A stretch of 64,000 bases of DNA from DAOUAM01 sp034433305 (GTDB lineage: Bacteria; Chloroflexota; Dehalococcoidia; Lucifugimonadales; DAOUAM01). Of this stretch, positions 34,880-43,485 are shown piece by piece. Position numbers and translations under genes: made by a program. The stretch's first letter is position 1; each line of letters begins with the position of its first letter. The notes under the pieces were generated by a model. That model was not told the DNA's origin. It worked only from the letters and a program-made list of their open reading frames with translations, and ran no database searches. Location of the stretch: assembly GCA_034433305.1 (NCBI GenBank), contig DAOUAM010000063.1:96407-160406 (forward strand), in the 5' to 3' direction.

Positions 34880-35845
34880 TTGCAAGCCATATCTATCTAT
34901 CAGCCAGTCCACGAAGAGCTAGTCCGTGTCGAGGAGAACCTGAAGAAGCTGGGGGAAACGGCGTCCCCCGTGCTGGCCAGGCTCCTGGACCACGTTTTCG
35001 ACACCACAGGCAAGGCCATAAGGCCGGCCCTCACCCTCCTGGCCTCCAAGTTCCACCCTCATGACAGCGCCAAACCGGAGATCATGGCGACGGCGGTGGA
35101 GCTGCTGCACATCGCTACCCTCATCCACGACGACACGGTGGACAACTCGGACATCCGGCGGGGCAAGGCCACGGTGAGCAAGCTGTGGGGGCCGCAGGTG
35201 GCTGTGCTGGTGGGCGACTACATCTTCGCCGTCTCCGCCACCTACGTCTGCGACACCGGCAACATCCGGGTCATCCGCCGCTTCTCCGAGACCATCATGG
35301 AGCTTTCCACCGGCGAACTCCACGAGATGTCCGAGGCCTTCGACTGGACGCAAACGCGGGAGCAGTACTTCAACCGCATCTACAAGAAGACGGCGTCCCT
35401 GTTCACCACGGCCAGCGAGTCGGGCGCCATGCTCAGCGGCGCCCCGGAGCCTCTGGTCAAGGCGCTCCGGGACTATGGCTACAACCTGGGCATGGCCTTC
35501 CAGATAATAGACGACATCCTGGACTACGAGGGCAAGCGCGAGGAGGTGGGGAAGCCCGTGGGCAACGACCTGGTCCACGGCATCGCCACGCTGCCGGCCA
35601 TCCTGCTGCTGGAGCGCTACCCCCAGGACAACCCGGTGGCGGCGCTGTTCCGCGACCCCGAAGACCGGGCAAGCCTGAAGCGGGCGCTGGACATGGTCCA
35701 GGACTCGTCCATCATCGAGGACTCCTACGCGGTAGCCGGCGACTTCGGCCACAAGGCGCTGGCCTGCCTGGAAGGTCTGCCCCACAGTCCCGCCCGCGAC
35801 TCGCTGGAGGAGCTGGTGGGCTACGTGCTCACCCGGCGGAAGTAG
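34880..35845 (+). CDS. Long-chain polyprenyl diphosphate synthase
   Basis: Trans-isoprenyl diphosphate synthase, 321 residues, that elongates allylic diphosphates with IPP, probably for the menaquinone side chain or carrier lipid. Both aspartate-rich motifs are present: LLHIATLIHDDTVDNSDIRRG (first, DDxxD) and QIIDDILDYEG (second, DDxxD). FDTTGKAIRPALTLLASKF provides the IPP-binding Lys and Arg. Small residues before the first motif suggest a long product (heptaprenyl to decaprenyl). The TTG start is 18 bases after metG, with only a weak AGGACA site. Confidence 0.92.
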   Translation: MQAISIYQPVHEELVRVEENLKKLGETASPVLARLLDHVFDTTGKAIRPALTLLASKFHPHDSAKPEIMATAVELLHIATLIHDDTVDNSDIRRGKATVSKLWGPQVAVLVGDYIFAVSATYVCDTGNIRVIRRFSETIMELSTGELHEMSEAFDWTQTREQYFNRIYKKTASLFTTASESGAMLSGAPEPLVKALRDYGYNLGMAFQIIDDILDYEGKREEVGKPVGNDLVHGIATLPAILLLERYPQDNPVAALFRDPEDRASLKRALDMVQDSSIIEDSYAVAGDFGHKALACLEGLPHSPARDSLEELVGYVLTRRK

Positions 35846-35978
35846 GGCAGGGCCGACCAGGTACGTCCAGAGGCAGTCCTGACAGCCCCCGTTTGCTGCT
35901 AGCGTGACACGCTATTTGGAGGGGTACTCTGGCCTGTCGAGCCACAACTACTCTTCTTTCCCGCCAGAGTGAGGGCAC

Positions 35979-37583
35979 CTATCCCTGGTAGGCCACCTCG
36001 CCGCCTATGAGCGTCATCACGACCCTGGCCTGCAATAGCTCCTCGTGGCCTGGACCAGTGATGTCCCTGTCCAGCAGCACCAGGTCGGCCAGCTTCCCCG
36101 GCGAGATGGAGCCAAGGTCGCGCTCCTGGAAGGCGGCATACGCGGCGTTGAGGGTGTACATCCTCAGCGCCTCCAGGGGCGGCTCGCGCTCCTCCGCGCC
36201 CAGCGCCTCGCCTGTGCGGGCGCGGCGTGTGACGGCGGCGTAGATGCCCACCAGCGGGTCGGGGTCGGCCACCGGCGCGTCGGAGCTGGCCGCTGGCTTC
36301 AGGCCCGCCTGGGCGAAGGACCGGATGCGGTAGAGCCAGGGCTGCATCTCCCCGGGCACCTGGGCCAGGTACCGCTGGCCGCTGTAGTACAAAAACGCCG
36401 GCTGCGTGACCACAATCACTCCCGCCCGCTTCAGCTTCGCCAGCACAGCCGGCGGGCACTCGGAGCAGTGCTCGATGCGGTGCCTCATGCCTCCCCCTTT
36501 CCGCCGGAGAACGACCCCCTGGTTGTCCCCCTTGCCAGGGGGGACTACAGGGGGTCGCGCGGCGCTGAGCAGCGCATCGGCGGCGGCTTCCACGGCCTCG
36601 GCCTCCACGGCGTGGATGGCGACGGGAAAGCCCGCCCCGTGGGCACGCCTCACGCTGGCGTGCAGCTCCTCCGGCGCGGGCTGCAACGCGCCGGAGGTGA
36701 GGGTGAGCATCACCTTTACGTGGCCCAGGGCCAGGTGGTGGTCGCCGGAGCCATGCGTCAGCCCCGCGCCCGTGAACTCCTCCAGATGGGCGCTGCCCGG
36801 CAGCAGCGTCACCCTGGGCCGCAGCCTGCCCTCCGCCTTGAGGCGCTGGAAAAGCTGCCAGCGCCGGATGTCGTTGGACGGCGTGGCGTCCTGCACCGAC
36901 GTCACCCCCAGGGCCACCAGGCGCCGGTCGGCCAGGGCGACGGCCTCAAGGAGCTCGCTCTCGCTGAGCGGCGGGACGCGCCCTTCCAGGTAGGCGTCCA
37001 TCTCCAGCAGCAGGCCCGTTGGCTCGCCGGTGGCCCAGTCGCGGTCAATGACACCGCCTTCGGGGTCTGGCGTGCTGGCCGAGATGCCGGCGCGGGCCAG
37101 CGCCAGGCTGTTGAGCACGCAGGCGTGGCCGGAGCGGTGGACGAGCCGCACGGGATGGTCGCGGGTGGCCTCGTCCAGGTCCAGGCGGGTAGGGTGGCGC
37201 CGCTCCGCCAGGGCCAACTCGTCGTAGCCCGTGGCCCGGAGCCACTGGCCTGGCGGCGTCACGCGGGCGCGCCGCCGGATGGCCTCCTGGATGTCGGCGA
37301 TGGAGCGCACGGCGGCGGGTGAGCAGTCCACGGCCAGCAGGCTGGCGGCGCAGGCCAGCACGTGGCAGTGGGCGTCAATGAAGCCGGGCACCAGAGTATA
37401 GCCCTGGCAGTCCACGGTACGGACGCCAGGCCGGGCCAGCCGTGCAAGGTCGGCCTGGTCGCCCACCCAGGCTATCCTGTCGCCCTGGACGGCCACCAGG
37501 TCGGCGCGGGGCCTTCGGGCGTCCAGCGTGACCACGCGGGCGTTGTGGAGAATGAGGTCAGGCGCTACGGTAGCTGAAGGCAC
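35979..37583 (-). CDS. Amidohydrolase family protein (YtcJ-like, Amidohydro_3)
   Basis: 534-residue metal-dependent hydrolase. It begins with the beta-sandwich strand DLILHNARVVTLDA. The metal motif is PGFIDAHCHVL, followed by RSGHACVLNSLAL, IHAVEAEAVEAAADALL, RHRIEHCSECP, and the Asp of KPAASSDAPVADPDP. The SPGKLADLVLLDRD end returns to the sandwich. YtcJ-like enzymes hydrolyse amides or carbamates and several substrates are known, so none is proposed here. An extra 15-20 residues (about 340-365, VVPPGKGDNQGVVLRRKGG) just before RHRIEHC are encoded by a nested palindrome and look like an in-frame repeat insertion. The GTG start follows AGGAGG. Confidence 0.9.
   Translation of the reverse strand: MPSATVAPDLILHNARVVTLDARRPRADLVAVQGDRIAWVGDQADLARLARPGVRTVDCQGYTLVPGFIDAHCHVLACAASLLAVDCSPAAVRSIADIQEAIRRRARVTPPGQWLRATGYDELALAERRHPTRLDLDEATRDHPVRLVHRSGHACVLNSLALARAGISASTPDPEGGVIDRDWATGEPTGLLLEMDAYLEGRVPPLSESELLEAVALADRRLVALGVTSVQDATPSNDIRRWQLFQRLKAEGRLRPRVTLLPGSAHLEEFTGAGLTHGSGDHHLALGHVKVMLTLTSGALQPAPEELHASVRRAHGAGFPVAIHAVEAEAVEAAADALLSAARPPVVPPGKGDNQGVVLRRKGGGMRHRIEHCSECPPAVLAKLKRAGVIVVTQPAFLYYSGQRYLAQVPGEMQPWLYRIRSFAQAGLKPAASSDAPVADPDPLVGIYAAVTRRARTGEALGAEEREPPLEALRMYTLNAAYAAFQERDLGSISPGKLADLVLLDRDITGPGHEELLQARVVMTLIGGEVAYQG
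36513..36556. repeat. Nested palindrome inside the YtcJ-like coding sequence
   Basis: GACCCCCTG ... GTCCCCC ... GGGGGGAC ... CAGGGGGTC forms a 9-bp outer and 7-bp inner stem. It resembles the intergenic palindromes of this genome in base content and design, but it is translated as an insertion in the amidohydrolase. Confidence 0.7.
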
Positions 37584-37604
37584 GGGGACCAGCCTCCTGC
37601 TGTG

Positions 37605-37637
37605 ATTCTAGCGCCGGCCTGCCCCTGGCGCTAGAAT
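37605..37637. promoter_or_regulatory. 11-bp perfect inverted repeat, candidate operator
   Basis: ATTCTAGCGCC, 11 bases, GGCGCTAGAAT, located 22 bases upstream of the amidohydrolase GTG on its coding side. Each arm also contains a TAGAAT/ATTCTA, so it may overlap a -10 element. It could be a regulator-binding site or a leader hairpin. Confidence 0.45.
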
Positions 37638-37713
37638 AAGGGTCGCCCCTGGCCTGGCCAGGTTCATAGGCGGACAGATTTTGAGGGTAGCTGGGAGGCG
37701 GTCAGGCCCGGCC

Positions 37714-37799
37714 GACCTCACCCCATGCCGTATAAGGCCAGGGCTGGCTTAGTGTTCCCCCCTCTCCGAATTCGGAGAGGGGGAACGGGGGTGAGGTCT
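37714..37799. repeat. MITE-like nested palindrome
   Basis: Outer arms GACCTCACCCC (37714-37724) and GGGGTGAGGTC (37789-37799) enclose an inner near-perfect hairpin at 37755-37787 centred on CCGAATTCGG. A truncated relative of its right half is found at 54147-54171, at the edge of the mobile element. Confidence 0.75.
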
Positions 37800-37951
37800 G
37801 GACGTCTGCCCTTACCCTGCAGACCCCATTCTTGGAAAACTGTCCGCTCTTGAACCTGACCAGGGGGCCTGCTCGGGAGTGCCGTGGGCTGCACCCTCTG
37901 GCAGCCCACCTCCAGCAGGGCACAGTTTGATCTTTGACCAAGGAGCGCCTC

Positions 37952-39106
37952 GTGAAGATAAGCGACATAAAGACCTACATAGCGTGGGAAGGCATCCGGA
38001 ACCTGCTCATGGTGAAGGTGGAGAGCGACGATGGCTACTACGGCTGGGGCGAGTCGGGGCTGTCGGGCCGGGAGCTGGCGGTGCAGGGCGCCATCGGGCA
38101 CTTCCGCCAGTTCCTGCTGGGTAAGGACCCCCGGCGCATGGGCGCCCTCTGGCAGGAGATGTACCGCAGCCAGTACTTCGAAGGCGGGCGCGTCCTGGTG
38201 GCGGCCATATCGGCCATTGACATCGCCCTCCACGACCTGGTGGCCCGGAGCCTGGGCGTGCCGGTGTACCAGCTACTGGGCGGCAAGCAACGCGACTTTG
38301 TGCCCTGCTTCGTCACCACCAACAAGGCGCCAGGGCCGGAGATGGTGGAGCACGTCAAGGGCCTGGTCAAGCAGGGCTGGAAGGCCATACGCACCGGCAT
38401 CGGCCACCCGGACACGGGCGGCGACCCCAGGCTCTTCGAGCCGCGTGAGTCCATCCCGCTGACCGCCGAATGGCTGACCAGACTGAGAGAAGAAGTGGGC
38501 AGCGGGCCTGTCCTGGGCATAGACTACCACCACCGGCTGTCGGTGGCCGAGGCCGCCTCCTTCTGCCAGCGCATGCCTCGCGGGACGCTGGACTTCCTGG
38601 AGGAGCCAATCCGGGACGAGTGCCCCGAGGCCTACGCCATGCTGCGGCAGATGACGGACGTGCCTTTCGCCATCGGCGAGGAGTTCGCCAGCAAGTGGCA
38701 GTTCCTGCCCTACATCGAGCGCGGCCTGACCAACTTCGCCCGCGTGGACATCTGCAACGTGGGCGGCTTCACCGAGGCCATGAAGGTGGCCGGCTGGTGC
38801 GAGGCCCACTACATAGACCTGATGCCTCATAACCCCCTGGGGCCGGTGAGCACCGCCGCCTGCATCCACATGGCCGCCGCCGTGCCCAACTTCGCCTGGC
38901 TGGAGGAGCGCTCGCCGGAGCCGGGCTTCGAGTTCCGCAGTGAGGCCTTCCCGGCCCAGCCCAAGCTGGAGGGCACCTGGCACCGCGTGCCGGAGACGCC
39001 GGGCCTGGGCGTGGAGTTCAACGAGGAGGCTATCAGGGAGCAGACCTTCAAGTTCTGGGAGGCGCCCCACCTGCACCGCAGGGATGGCTCCTACACCAAC
39101 TGGTAG
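37952..39106 (+). CDS. Mandelate racemase/muconate lactonizing enzyme family protein (galactonate dehydratase-like)
   Basis: Second enolase-superfamily enzyme, 384 residues. The metal ligands are Asp in LGIDYHHRLSVAEA, Glu in DFLEEPIRDE and Glu in AIGEEFASKWQ. The catalytic His lies in LMPHNPLGPVSTAA, and the first ligand is followed by His (DYHH), as in D-galactonate dehydratase DgoD. A dehydratase acting on a sugar acid is the likely role. The GTG start has AAGGAG 6 bases before it; a TTG six codons upstream is the alternative. It is divergent from the amidohydrolase and convergent with the next gene. It differs clearly from the copy at 26042, so this is not a recent duplication. Confidence 0.9.
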   Translation: MKISDIKTYIAWEGIRNLLMVKVESDDGYYGWGESGLSGRELAVQGAIGHFRQFLLGKDPRRMGALWQEMYRSQYFEGGRVLVAAISAIDIALHDLVARSLGVPVYQLLGGKQRDFVPCFVTTNKAPGPEMVEHVKGLVKQGWKAIRTGIGHPDTGGDPRLFEPRESIPLTAEWLTRLREEVGSGPVLGIDYHHRLSVAEAASFCQRMPRGTLDFLEEPIRDECPEAYAMLRQMTDVPFAIGEEFASKWQFLPYIERGLTNFARVDICNVGGFTEAMKVAGWCEAHYIDLMPHNPLGPVSTAACIHMAAAVPNFAWLEERSPEPGFEFRSEAFPAQPKLEGTWHRVPETPGLGVEFNEEAIREQTFKFWEAPHLHRRDGSYTNW

Positions 39107-39122
39107 CTGTACACAAGGCCCG

Positions 39123-39620
39123 CTAGCCCCGGATGAGGGTAACGGCCAGGGACACGATAGCCAGGAGCAGCAGCAGGTTGACTCGGGCCAGCCAGACCGT
39201 GGCCCGCCTGAGCTTCATGGAGTTGGCAGGTGGAGGGCCGCCTGTCGCCGCCTGCAGGCTGCGGGCCAGGCGTGGGCCAAGAACGAAGTCATGGACGAAG
39301 CTGAGCACGATGGCGATGAGCACCAGGCCGACTTTTACCTGGAGCACCTGGACAAACCGCGAGTCGCCGCCGAAGAACTCGGAGGGCGACACGTTCCAGT
39401 GGTCCAGAGCGACGTACAGCCCGGAGCCGACCAGCAGGGCTATGGAGCCCCAGGCCACGGGCCGGAACCTGCGGCCAATCTGGGAAAGCAGTCTGCCGCT
39501 GCGCTGCGGCTCGACCTCGCCGCGTACCACGGGCACCACCACCATCGCCAGGAACAGATTGCCACCAATCCAGGTGATGGCGGCAAGGAGGTGGATGAGG
39601 ACCGCGATCTCGTAGGCCAT
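39123..39620 (-). CDS. Four-helix membrane protein, CopD-like
   Basis: A 165-residue integral membrane protein with four hydrophobic helices: about 5-30 (IHLLAAITWIGGNLFLAMV), 53-72 (WGSIALLVGSGLYVAL), 92-113 (VLQVKVGLVLIAIVLSFVHDF) and 140-162. A His at the start of helix 1 (IHLLAAITWIGG) and another in helix 3 (FVHDF) suit the CopD/DUF2269-type pattern, in which membrane His residues may bind heme or copper. No copper genes are nearby. It is convergent with the dehydratase gene. Confidence 0.7.
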   Translation of the reverse strand: MAYEIAVLIHLLAAITWIGGNLFLAMVVVPVVRGEVEPQRSGRLLSQIGRRFRPVAWGSIALLVGSGLYVALDHWNVSPSEFFGGDSRFVQVLQVKVGLVLIAIVLSFVHDFVLGPRLARSLQAATGGPPPANSMKLRRATVWLARVNLLLLLAIVSLAVTLIRG

Positions 39621-39920
39621 GGCTTCCCTCTGGAAATCGCCTCACTGGAGTGCTGCAAGCATTATACCAGGCCAGCCCACTGCCATGGACTCGCCAGGGC
39701 CTGACAGGTGCAGGTCTCCAGGGTCAGCCCGCCTCCTGGCCCCGTGAGGCGCAGGCATGCTAGAGAAAGACGTTTAACCCCGGTGGGAGAGTGTCTGGAT
39801 GAGGACGACTTCACGCCGCATTCTGGGCAAGAAGGTAACAAGCCCGGAGGGAGGGCGCCCTGTTCAGGGGCGCCCTCCGGTAAGGCAGGTCCTCGGCTGC
39901 CAGTGACGGGATGTTTTGGG
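39621..39920. other. Intergenic region with terminator
   Basis: 300 bases without a gene; it carries the promoter side of the CopD-like gene and, near the right end, the terminator of the fusion gene (listed separately). Confidence 0.5.
39850..39878 (-). terminator. Terminator of the methyltransferase/ATP-grasp gene
   Basis: A perfect 10-bp stem GGAGGGCGCC/GGCGCCCTCC with a 9-base loop lies 42 bases past the stop codon of the minus-strand gene; on that strand it is followed by GGGCTTGTTACCTTCTTG. Confidence 0.65.
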
Positions 39921-41900
39921 CTAGCCTGCCCTGGCGACGGGCCTGGTGACGCTATCCTCCCGCTTCTGCTCGGAGAAGATGCCCAGGCGCTGCTCGGCGG
40001 CCTGGAGGATGGCGGACAGCAGCTCGGGATAGGCCATGCCGGCGGCGTGGGCCATCTTGGCCAGGTGGCCGTCCCAGCACCAGCCGGGGTTGGGGTTGAC
40101 CTCCAGGAGCTTGGGATTGCCCTCGGCGTCCAGGCGCCAGTCGAAGCGGGCGTAGTCCCGGCACTCCAGCCGCTCGTATAGCTTCAGACAGCAGCTTACG
40201 ATGAAGCGCTCGGTCTCAGGCGGCAGGTCAGCCTTGACGGACTTGATGTTCCAGTAGGGCGACTGCGGGTCCCACTTGGCCTCGTAGCCACAGATGCGCG
40301 GCAGGTCCTCGGGCACCGCCGAGTAGTCCTCCTCCGTGACCGGCAGGGCGATGTAGGAGCTGGGCGGGTTGCCGATGATGCCGACGCTCAGGTCTTTGCC
40401 CGTCAGGAACTCCTCGATGAGGATGGGCTTCTCGTAGCCGAACTTGTTCCTGATGTCGGCGATGGCGTCCAGCAGGGCCTCGACGCTGTTGACCACGCTC
40501 TTCTGGGTAATGCCGAAGCTGGAGTCGCCGAAGTTGGGCTTGACAATGACCGGGAAGCGCAGCGGCAGCTCGAAGACGTTGTCCCCGGGCTTGATAAAGA
40601 CAGCCTCGGGCACAGGGATGCCCATCTCCTTGGCCGCTCCCCGCACCAGGGACTTGTCGTAGCAGTAGGCCAGGGCCTGAGGCCCCGCGCCGGTGTAGGG
40701 CAGCCCTAGCTGCTCCAGCATGGCCGGGATGTGCAGCTCCTTCCTGGGGTCGTTGTAGAAGCCCTCGTCGCACAGGTTGAACACCATGTCAACCTTGCCG
40801 GCCAGCTTCTTCAGGTCCTGGAGCAGGGTGTCGTGGTTGTCCAGGTACGTGAAGTGGTAGTCCTTGAGCGTCCTGAGCGCGGCCTTGAGCTGGTCTATGG
40901 TATAGAAGTCATCATCGTCGAACACGGCGGACGGCTTCAGGCGGTCGGGCTTGGTGGGGTCGCCCATGACCACCACCACCTCGCGGGCGCCGTTGTTGGC
41001 CCTTCGCTTGACCACGGACCATTCCTTCCTCACCTGCGAGGTGACGATGATGCGCTTGGCCATCATGCCCAGGTCCTGGTTGCGCTGGGAGTCGGGCGAA
41101 ATCTCGCCGTGGAAGCTGGACTCGCCGAAGCCGGCCTCCCTCATGAGCCTGGCGATGCTGTCGCGGTCGTACAGCCGCTCGGCGTAGAACTGGTCGGCAA
41201 TGACGCCCTTCTCCACGTCGGTGATGATCTCCCTGGAGATGAGGCGCTGGCCGTCCACCGAGAGGGAGCGCTCGCGGCAGACGAAGCTGCGCTTGCCGAT
41301 CCACTCCCAGGAGCGGGGCTCGAAGGCCCGGCGCATGTAGTCGCCATCGGTGACGTCAATGAGGAGCCGGCCCCAGGGCTTCAGGACTCTGGCGACCTCC
41401 TTGAGCACGCGCAGGTCGTCCTGGACCGACTCGAAGTAGCCGAAGCTGTTGCCCAGAATCAAGACAACATCGAAAGTGTCCGGCAGATAGGGCAGCTTGC
41501 GGGCATCACCCTCCCTGAACTTGACGTTTAGCCCCTCTCGCTTGGCCGCTGCCTTTGCCTTCTGTATGAGGTAATGGGACCGGTCCAGGCCCTCCACGCA
41601 CTTGAACCCGCGCCGCGCCAGCTCCAGGGAGTGACGGCCCTGGCCGCAGCACAGGTCCAGGATGACGTCGTTGGGCGAGAGGCTGACGAACTCGGAGAAC
41701 AGGTCAACCTCCTGGCGCGTTATGTTAGGATCGGCCACCACATCCCCGTCGGTCTTGAGGTAAAGGGAATTAAAAATGCCCCGCCACCAATCTGGAGTAA
41801 CATGCTCCTCCAGGTTCAGGACGGGGCCCAAGACCTTCCTGGGATGCTTGCCATTCCTTCCACGTGAGGGAGGCTTGTCGTTGGACACCTTCTCGATCAT
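39921..41900 (-). CDS. SAM-dependent methyltransferase fused to D-Ala-D-Ala-ligase-like ATP-grasp domain
   Basis: A 659-residue two-domain protein. Residues about 35-285 form a class I methyltransferase: motif I is VILDLCCGQGRHSLELARRG, then GDARKLPYLPDTFDVVLILG and KPWGRLLIDVTDGDY. Residues about 300-645 form an ATP-grasp ligase related to D-alanine--D-alanine ligase: DMVFNLCDEGFYND, QALAYCYDKSLVRGAAKEMG, FPVIVKPNFGDSSFGI, PILIEEFLTGKDLSVGI and KLLEVNPNPGWCWDGH with the metal ligands. The ATG was chosen for its AGGA site; the longer frame from 42062 is AT-rich and unlike protein. The enzyme might join a carboxylate to an amine and methylate one partner; the product is unknown. No cell-wall genes surround it. 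Confidence 0.85.
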   Translation of the reverse strand: MIEKVSNDKPPSRGRNGKHPRKVLGPVLNLEEHVTPDWWRGIFNSLYLKTDGDVVADPNITRQEVDLFSEFVSLSPNDVILDLCCGQGRHSLELARRGFKCVEGLDRSHYLIQKAKAAAKREGLNVKFREGDARKLPYLPDTFDVVLILGNSFGYFESVQDDLRVLKEVARVLKPWGRLLIDVTDGDYMRRAFEPRSWEWIGKRSFVCRERSLSVDGQRLISREIITDVEKGVIADQFYAERLYDRDSIARLMREAGFGESSFHGEISPDSQRNQDLGMMAKRIIVTSQVRKEWSVVKRRANNGAREVVVVMGDPTKPDRLKPSAVFDDDDFYTIDQLKAALRTLKDYHFTYLDNHDTLLQDLKKLAGKVDMVFNLCDEGFYNDPRKELHIPAMLEQLGLPYTGAGPQALAYCYDKSLVRGAAKEMGIPVPEAVFIKPGDNVFELPLRFPVIVKPNFGDSSFGITQKSVVNSVEALLDAIADIRNKFGYEKPILIEEFLTGKDLSVGIIGNPPSSYIALPVTEEDYSAVPEDLPRICGYEAKWDPQSPYWNIKSVKADLPPETERFIVSCCLKLYERLECRDYARFDWRLDAEGNPKLLEVNPNPGWCWDGHLAKMAHAAGMAYPELLSAILQAAEQRLGIFSEQKREDSVTRPVARAG

Positions 41901-42211
41901 TATCGTTCCTGGTACTCCTTTTCTCCTGCGCTGTTTATTTTGATGTGCCGGTATTAGGCACAGAAAATAGTATGGAAGATTTGAGTCGCGAATGCAATAC
42001 CTATTAGTAGGGGGCAGCACACAAATTGCCCCCAACCAATTGGGGATTTTCGACGCCGTCATAGAACAGTGCTATGTAATGTGCTAGCAACGAGGCCAGT
42101 CTGCTCCGCTCCCATGGGCCATGCTCCGCCGCATGCAACGCCACTTGGAGCTTCCATGTCGCAGTGGTAATATCTCACCCATACGAGTCCAGGCGAGAGG
42201 AGGCGGCAAGA
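41901..42211. other. Divergent intergenic region
   Basis: 311 bases between the fusion gene and an amidohydrolase. The left part (41,930-42,010) is AT-rich and should contain the fusion-gene promoter; the right part holds the promoter listed at 42145. Confidence 0.5.
42145..42173 (+). promoter_or_regulatory. Promoter for the prolidase-like amidohydrolase
   Basis: TTGGAG (42145-42150), 17 bases, TAATAT (42168-42173). Both hexamers match consensus in four of six positions, and the spacing is ideal. Confidence 0.45.
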
Positions 42212-43441
42212 ATGATGAAGGTGTTCACTGGCGCAACGCTGATAGATGGCACCGGCAGTCCTCCGCTGCAGGATGCCACCGTTGTAGTAAATGGGGGCCT
42301 TATTGAGGCCGTTGGCAGAAGGAATAGCGTCCGGGTACCCGACGGCGCCGAGGTCATAGACGTACAGGGCATGACGCTGCTGCCAGGCCTGATAGACTGC
42401 CACGACCACCTGGCCAACTTCGGCTACGACCTGGCCGGCAGGTGGGGCATCACCGAGCCGCGCAGCCTCAGGCACATGCGCATCGCCGCCGTGCTGAAGC
42501 AGACCCTGGAGACGGGCTACACCGCCGTCCGGGACGCCGGCGGGCTGGATGCCGGCTTCCGGATAGCCGTGGAGGAGGGCCTGGTGCCAGGGCCACGGTT
42601 GCAGGTGGCCCTGGGCTTCATCACGCCCACGGGCGGCATGGCCGACCGCACCAGCCCATCGGGCGACGCCCCGCCCGGCGCCGACCCCAGCCTGCCCTCT
42701 GGCGTGGCCAATGGCCCTGAGGCCATGCGCATCCGGGTGCGCGAGATGGTACGGGCCGGCGCCGACGTCATCAAGACCGCCACCACCGGCGGGGCCAGCT
42801 CCAGGCCCGGCCTGGGGCCGAAGGACATGCTCATGACCAGGGAGGAGCTGGAGGCGCTGGTGGACGAGGCCCACAGGCTGGGCAAGCGCGTCATGTGCCA
42901 TGCCCTGGGCGGCCCCGGCCTGCGGGCGGCCGTCGAGGTGGGCGTGGACTCCATCGAGCACGGCTCCTACCTGGACGAGGCCCCGGACTTGCTGCCCATG
43001 ATGGCCGAGAAGGGCATCTTCTTCGTCCCCACCTTCAGCGTGTACACCTTCCACGCCACCAGAGGCACGCCCCACGGCAGGGCACGCGCCCAGGAGCTGC
43101 GGGAACACCATGTCAGAAGCCTGCAACTGGCGCTCCAGGCGGGCGTCCAGGTGGTGGCCGGCACCGACGAGGGCGGCTGGGTCCACGGCAACAATGCCCA
43201 CGAGCTTACCTGCCTGGTGCAGGCGGGCATGACGCCCATGCAGGCCATTGTGTCCGCCACGGGCCGCGCCGCCGAGTGCCTGGGCCTGGCCGACCGCATC
43301 GGCACCATCGCCCCGGGCAAGGAGGCCGACCTGGTGCTGGTGGAGGGCGACCCGCTGCAAGGCATCTCCATCCTGGAGGAAGGCAAGGCCGTAAGGCTCG
43401 TCATGAAGGCGGGCAGCGTGTACCTGGACCGGCGGGGCTAA
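42212..43441 (+). CDS. Amidohydrolase family protein (imidazolonepropionase/Xaa-Pro dipeptidase-like)
   Basis: A 409-residue metal-dependent hydrolase. It starts with the sandwich strand KVFTGATLIDGTG. The HxH motif is LLPGLIDCHDHLANF, followed by the Lys in GADVIKTATTGG (possible carbamylated metal ligand), His in RVMCHALGGPG, GVDSIEHGSYLDE and Asp in VVAGTDEGGW. SATGRAAECLGLADRIG and TIAPGKEADLVLVEGDPL are the standard C-terminal blocks. This subgroup includes prolidases and organophosphate-acid hydrolases. The ATG has GAGGAGG 8 bases upstream. It is distinct from the YtcJ-like enzyme at 35979. Confidence 0.9.
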   Translation: MMKVFTGATLIDGTGSPPLQDATVVVNGGLIEAVGRRNSVRVPDGAEVIDVQGMTLLPGLIDCHDHLANFGYDLAGRWGITEPRSLRHMRIAAVLKQTLETGYTAVRDAGGLDAGFRIAVEEGLVPGPRLQVALGFITPTGGMADRTSPSGDAPPGADPSLPSGVANGPEAMRIRVREMVRAGADVIKTATTGGASSRPGLGPKDMLMTREELEALVDEAHRLGKRVMCHALGGPGLRAAVEVGVDSIEHGSYLDEAPDLLPMMAEKGIFFVPTFSVYTFHATRGTPHGRARAQELREHHVRSLQLALQAGVQVVAGTDEGGWVHGNNAHELTCLVQAGMTPMQAIVSATGRAAECLGLADRIGTIAPGKEADLVLVEGDPLQGISILEEGKAVRLVMKAGSVYLDRRG

Positions 43442-43485
43442 GGGCCTGTCCCAAACTGACTGGCCAGTGACGCACCAGGCCAGCG

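Larger units (their letters stand above)
37584..37951. other. Divergent intergenic region between amidohydrolase and enolase-superfamily genes
   Basis: 368 bases with an 11-bp inverted repeat next to the amidohydrolase start, a MITE-like nested palindrome (37714-37799) in the middle, and the ribosome site AAGGAG of the right-hand gene. There is no open frame of note. Confidence 0.6.
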
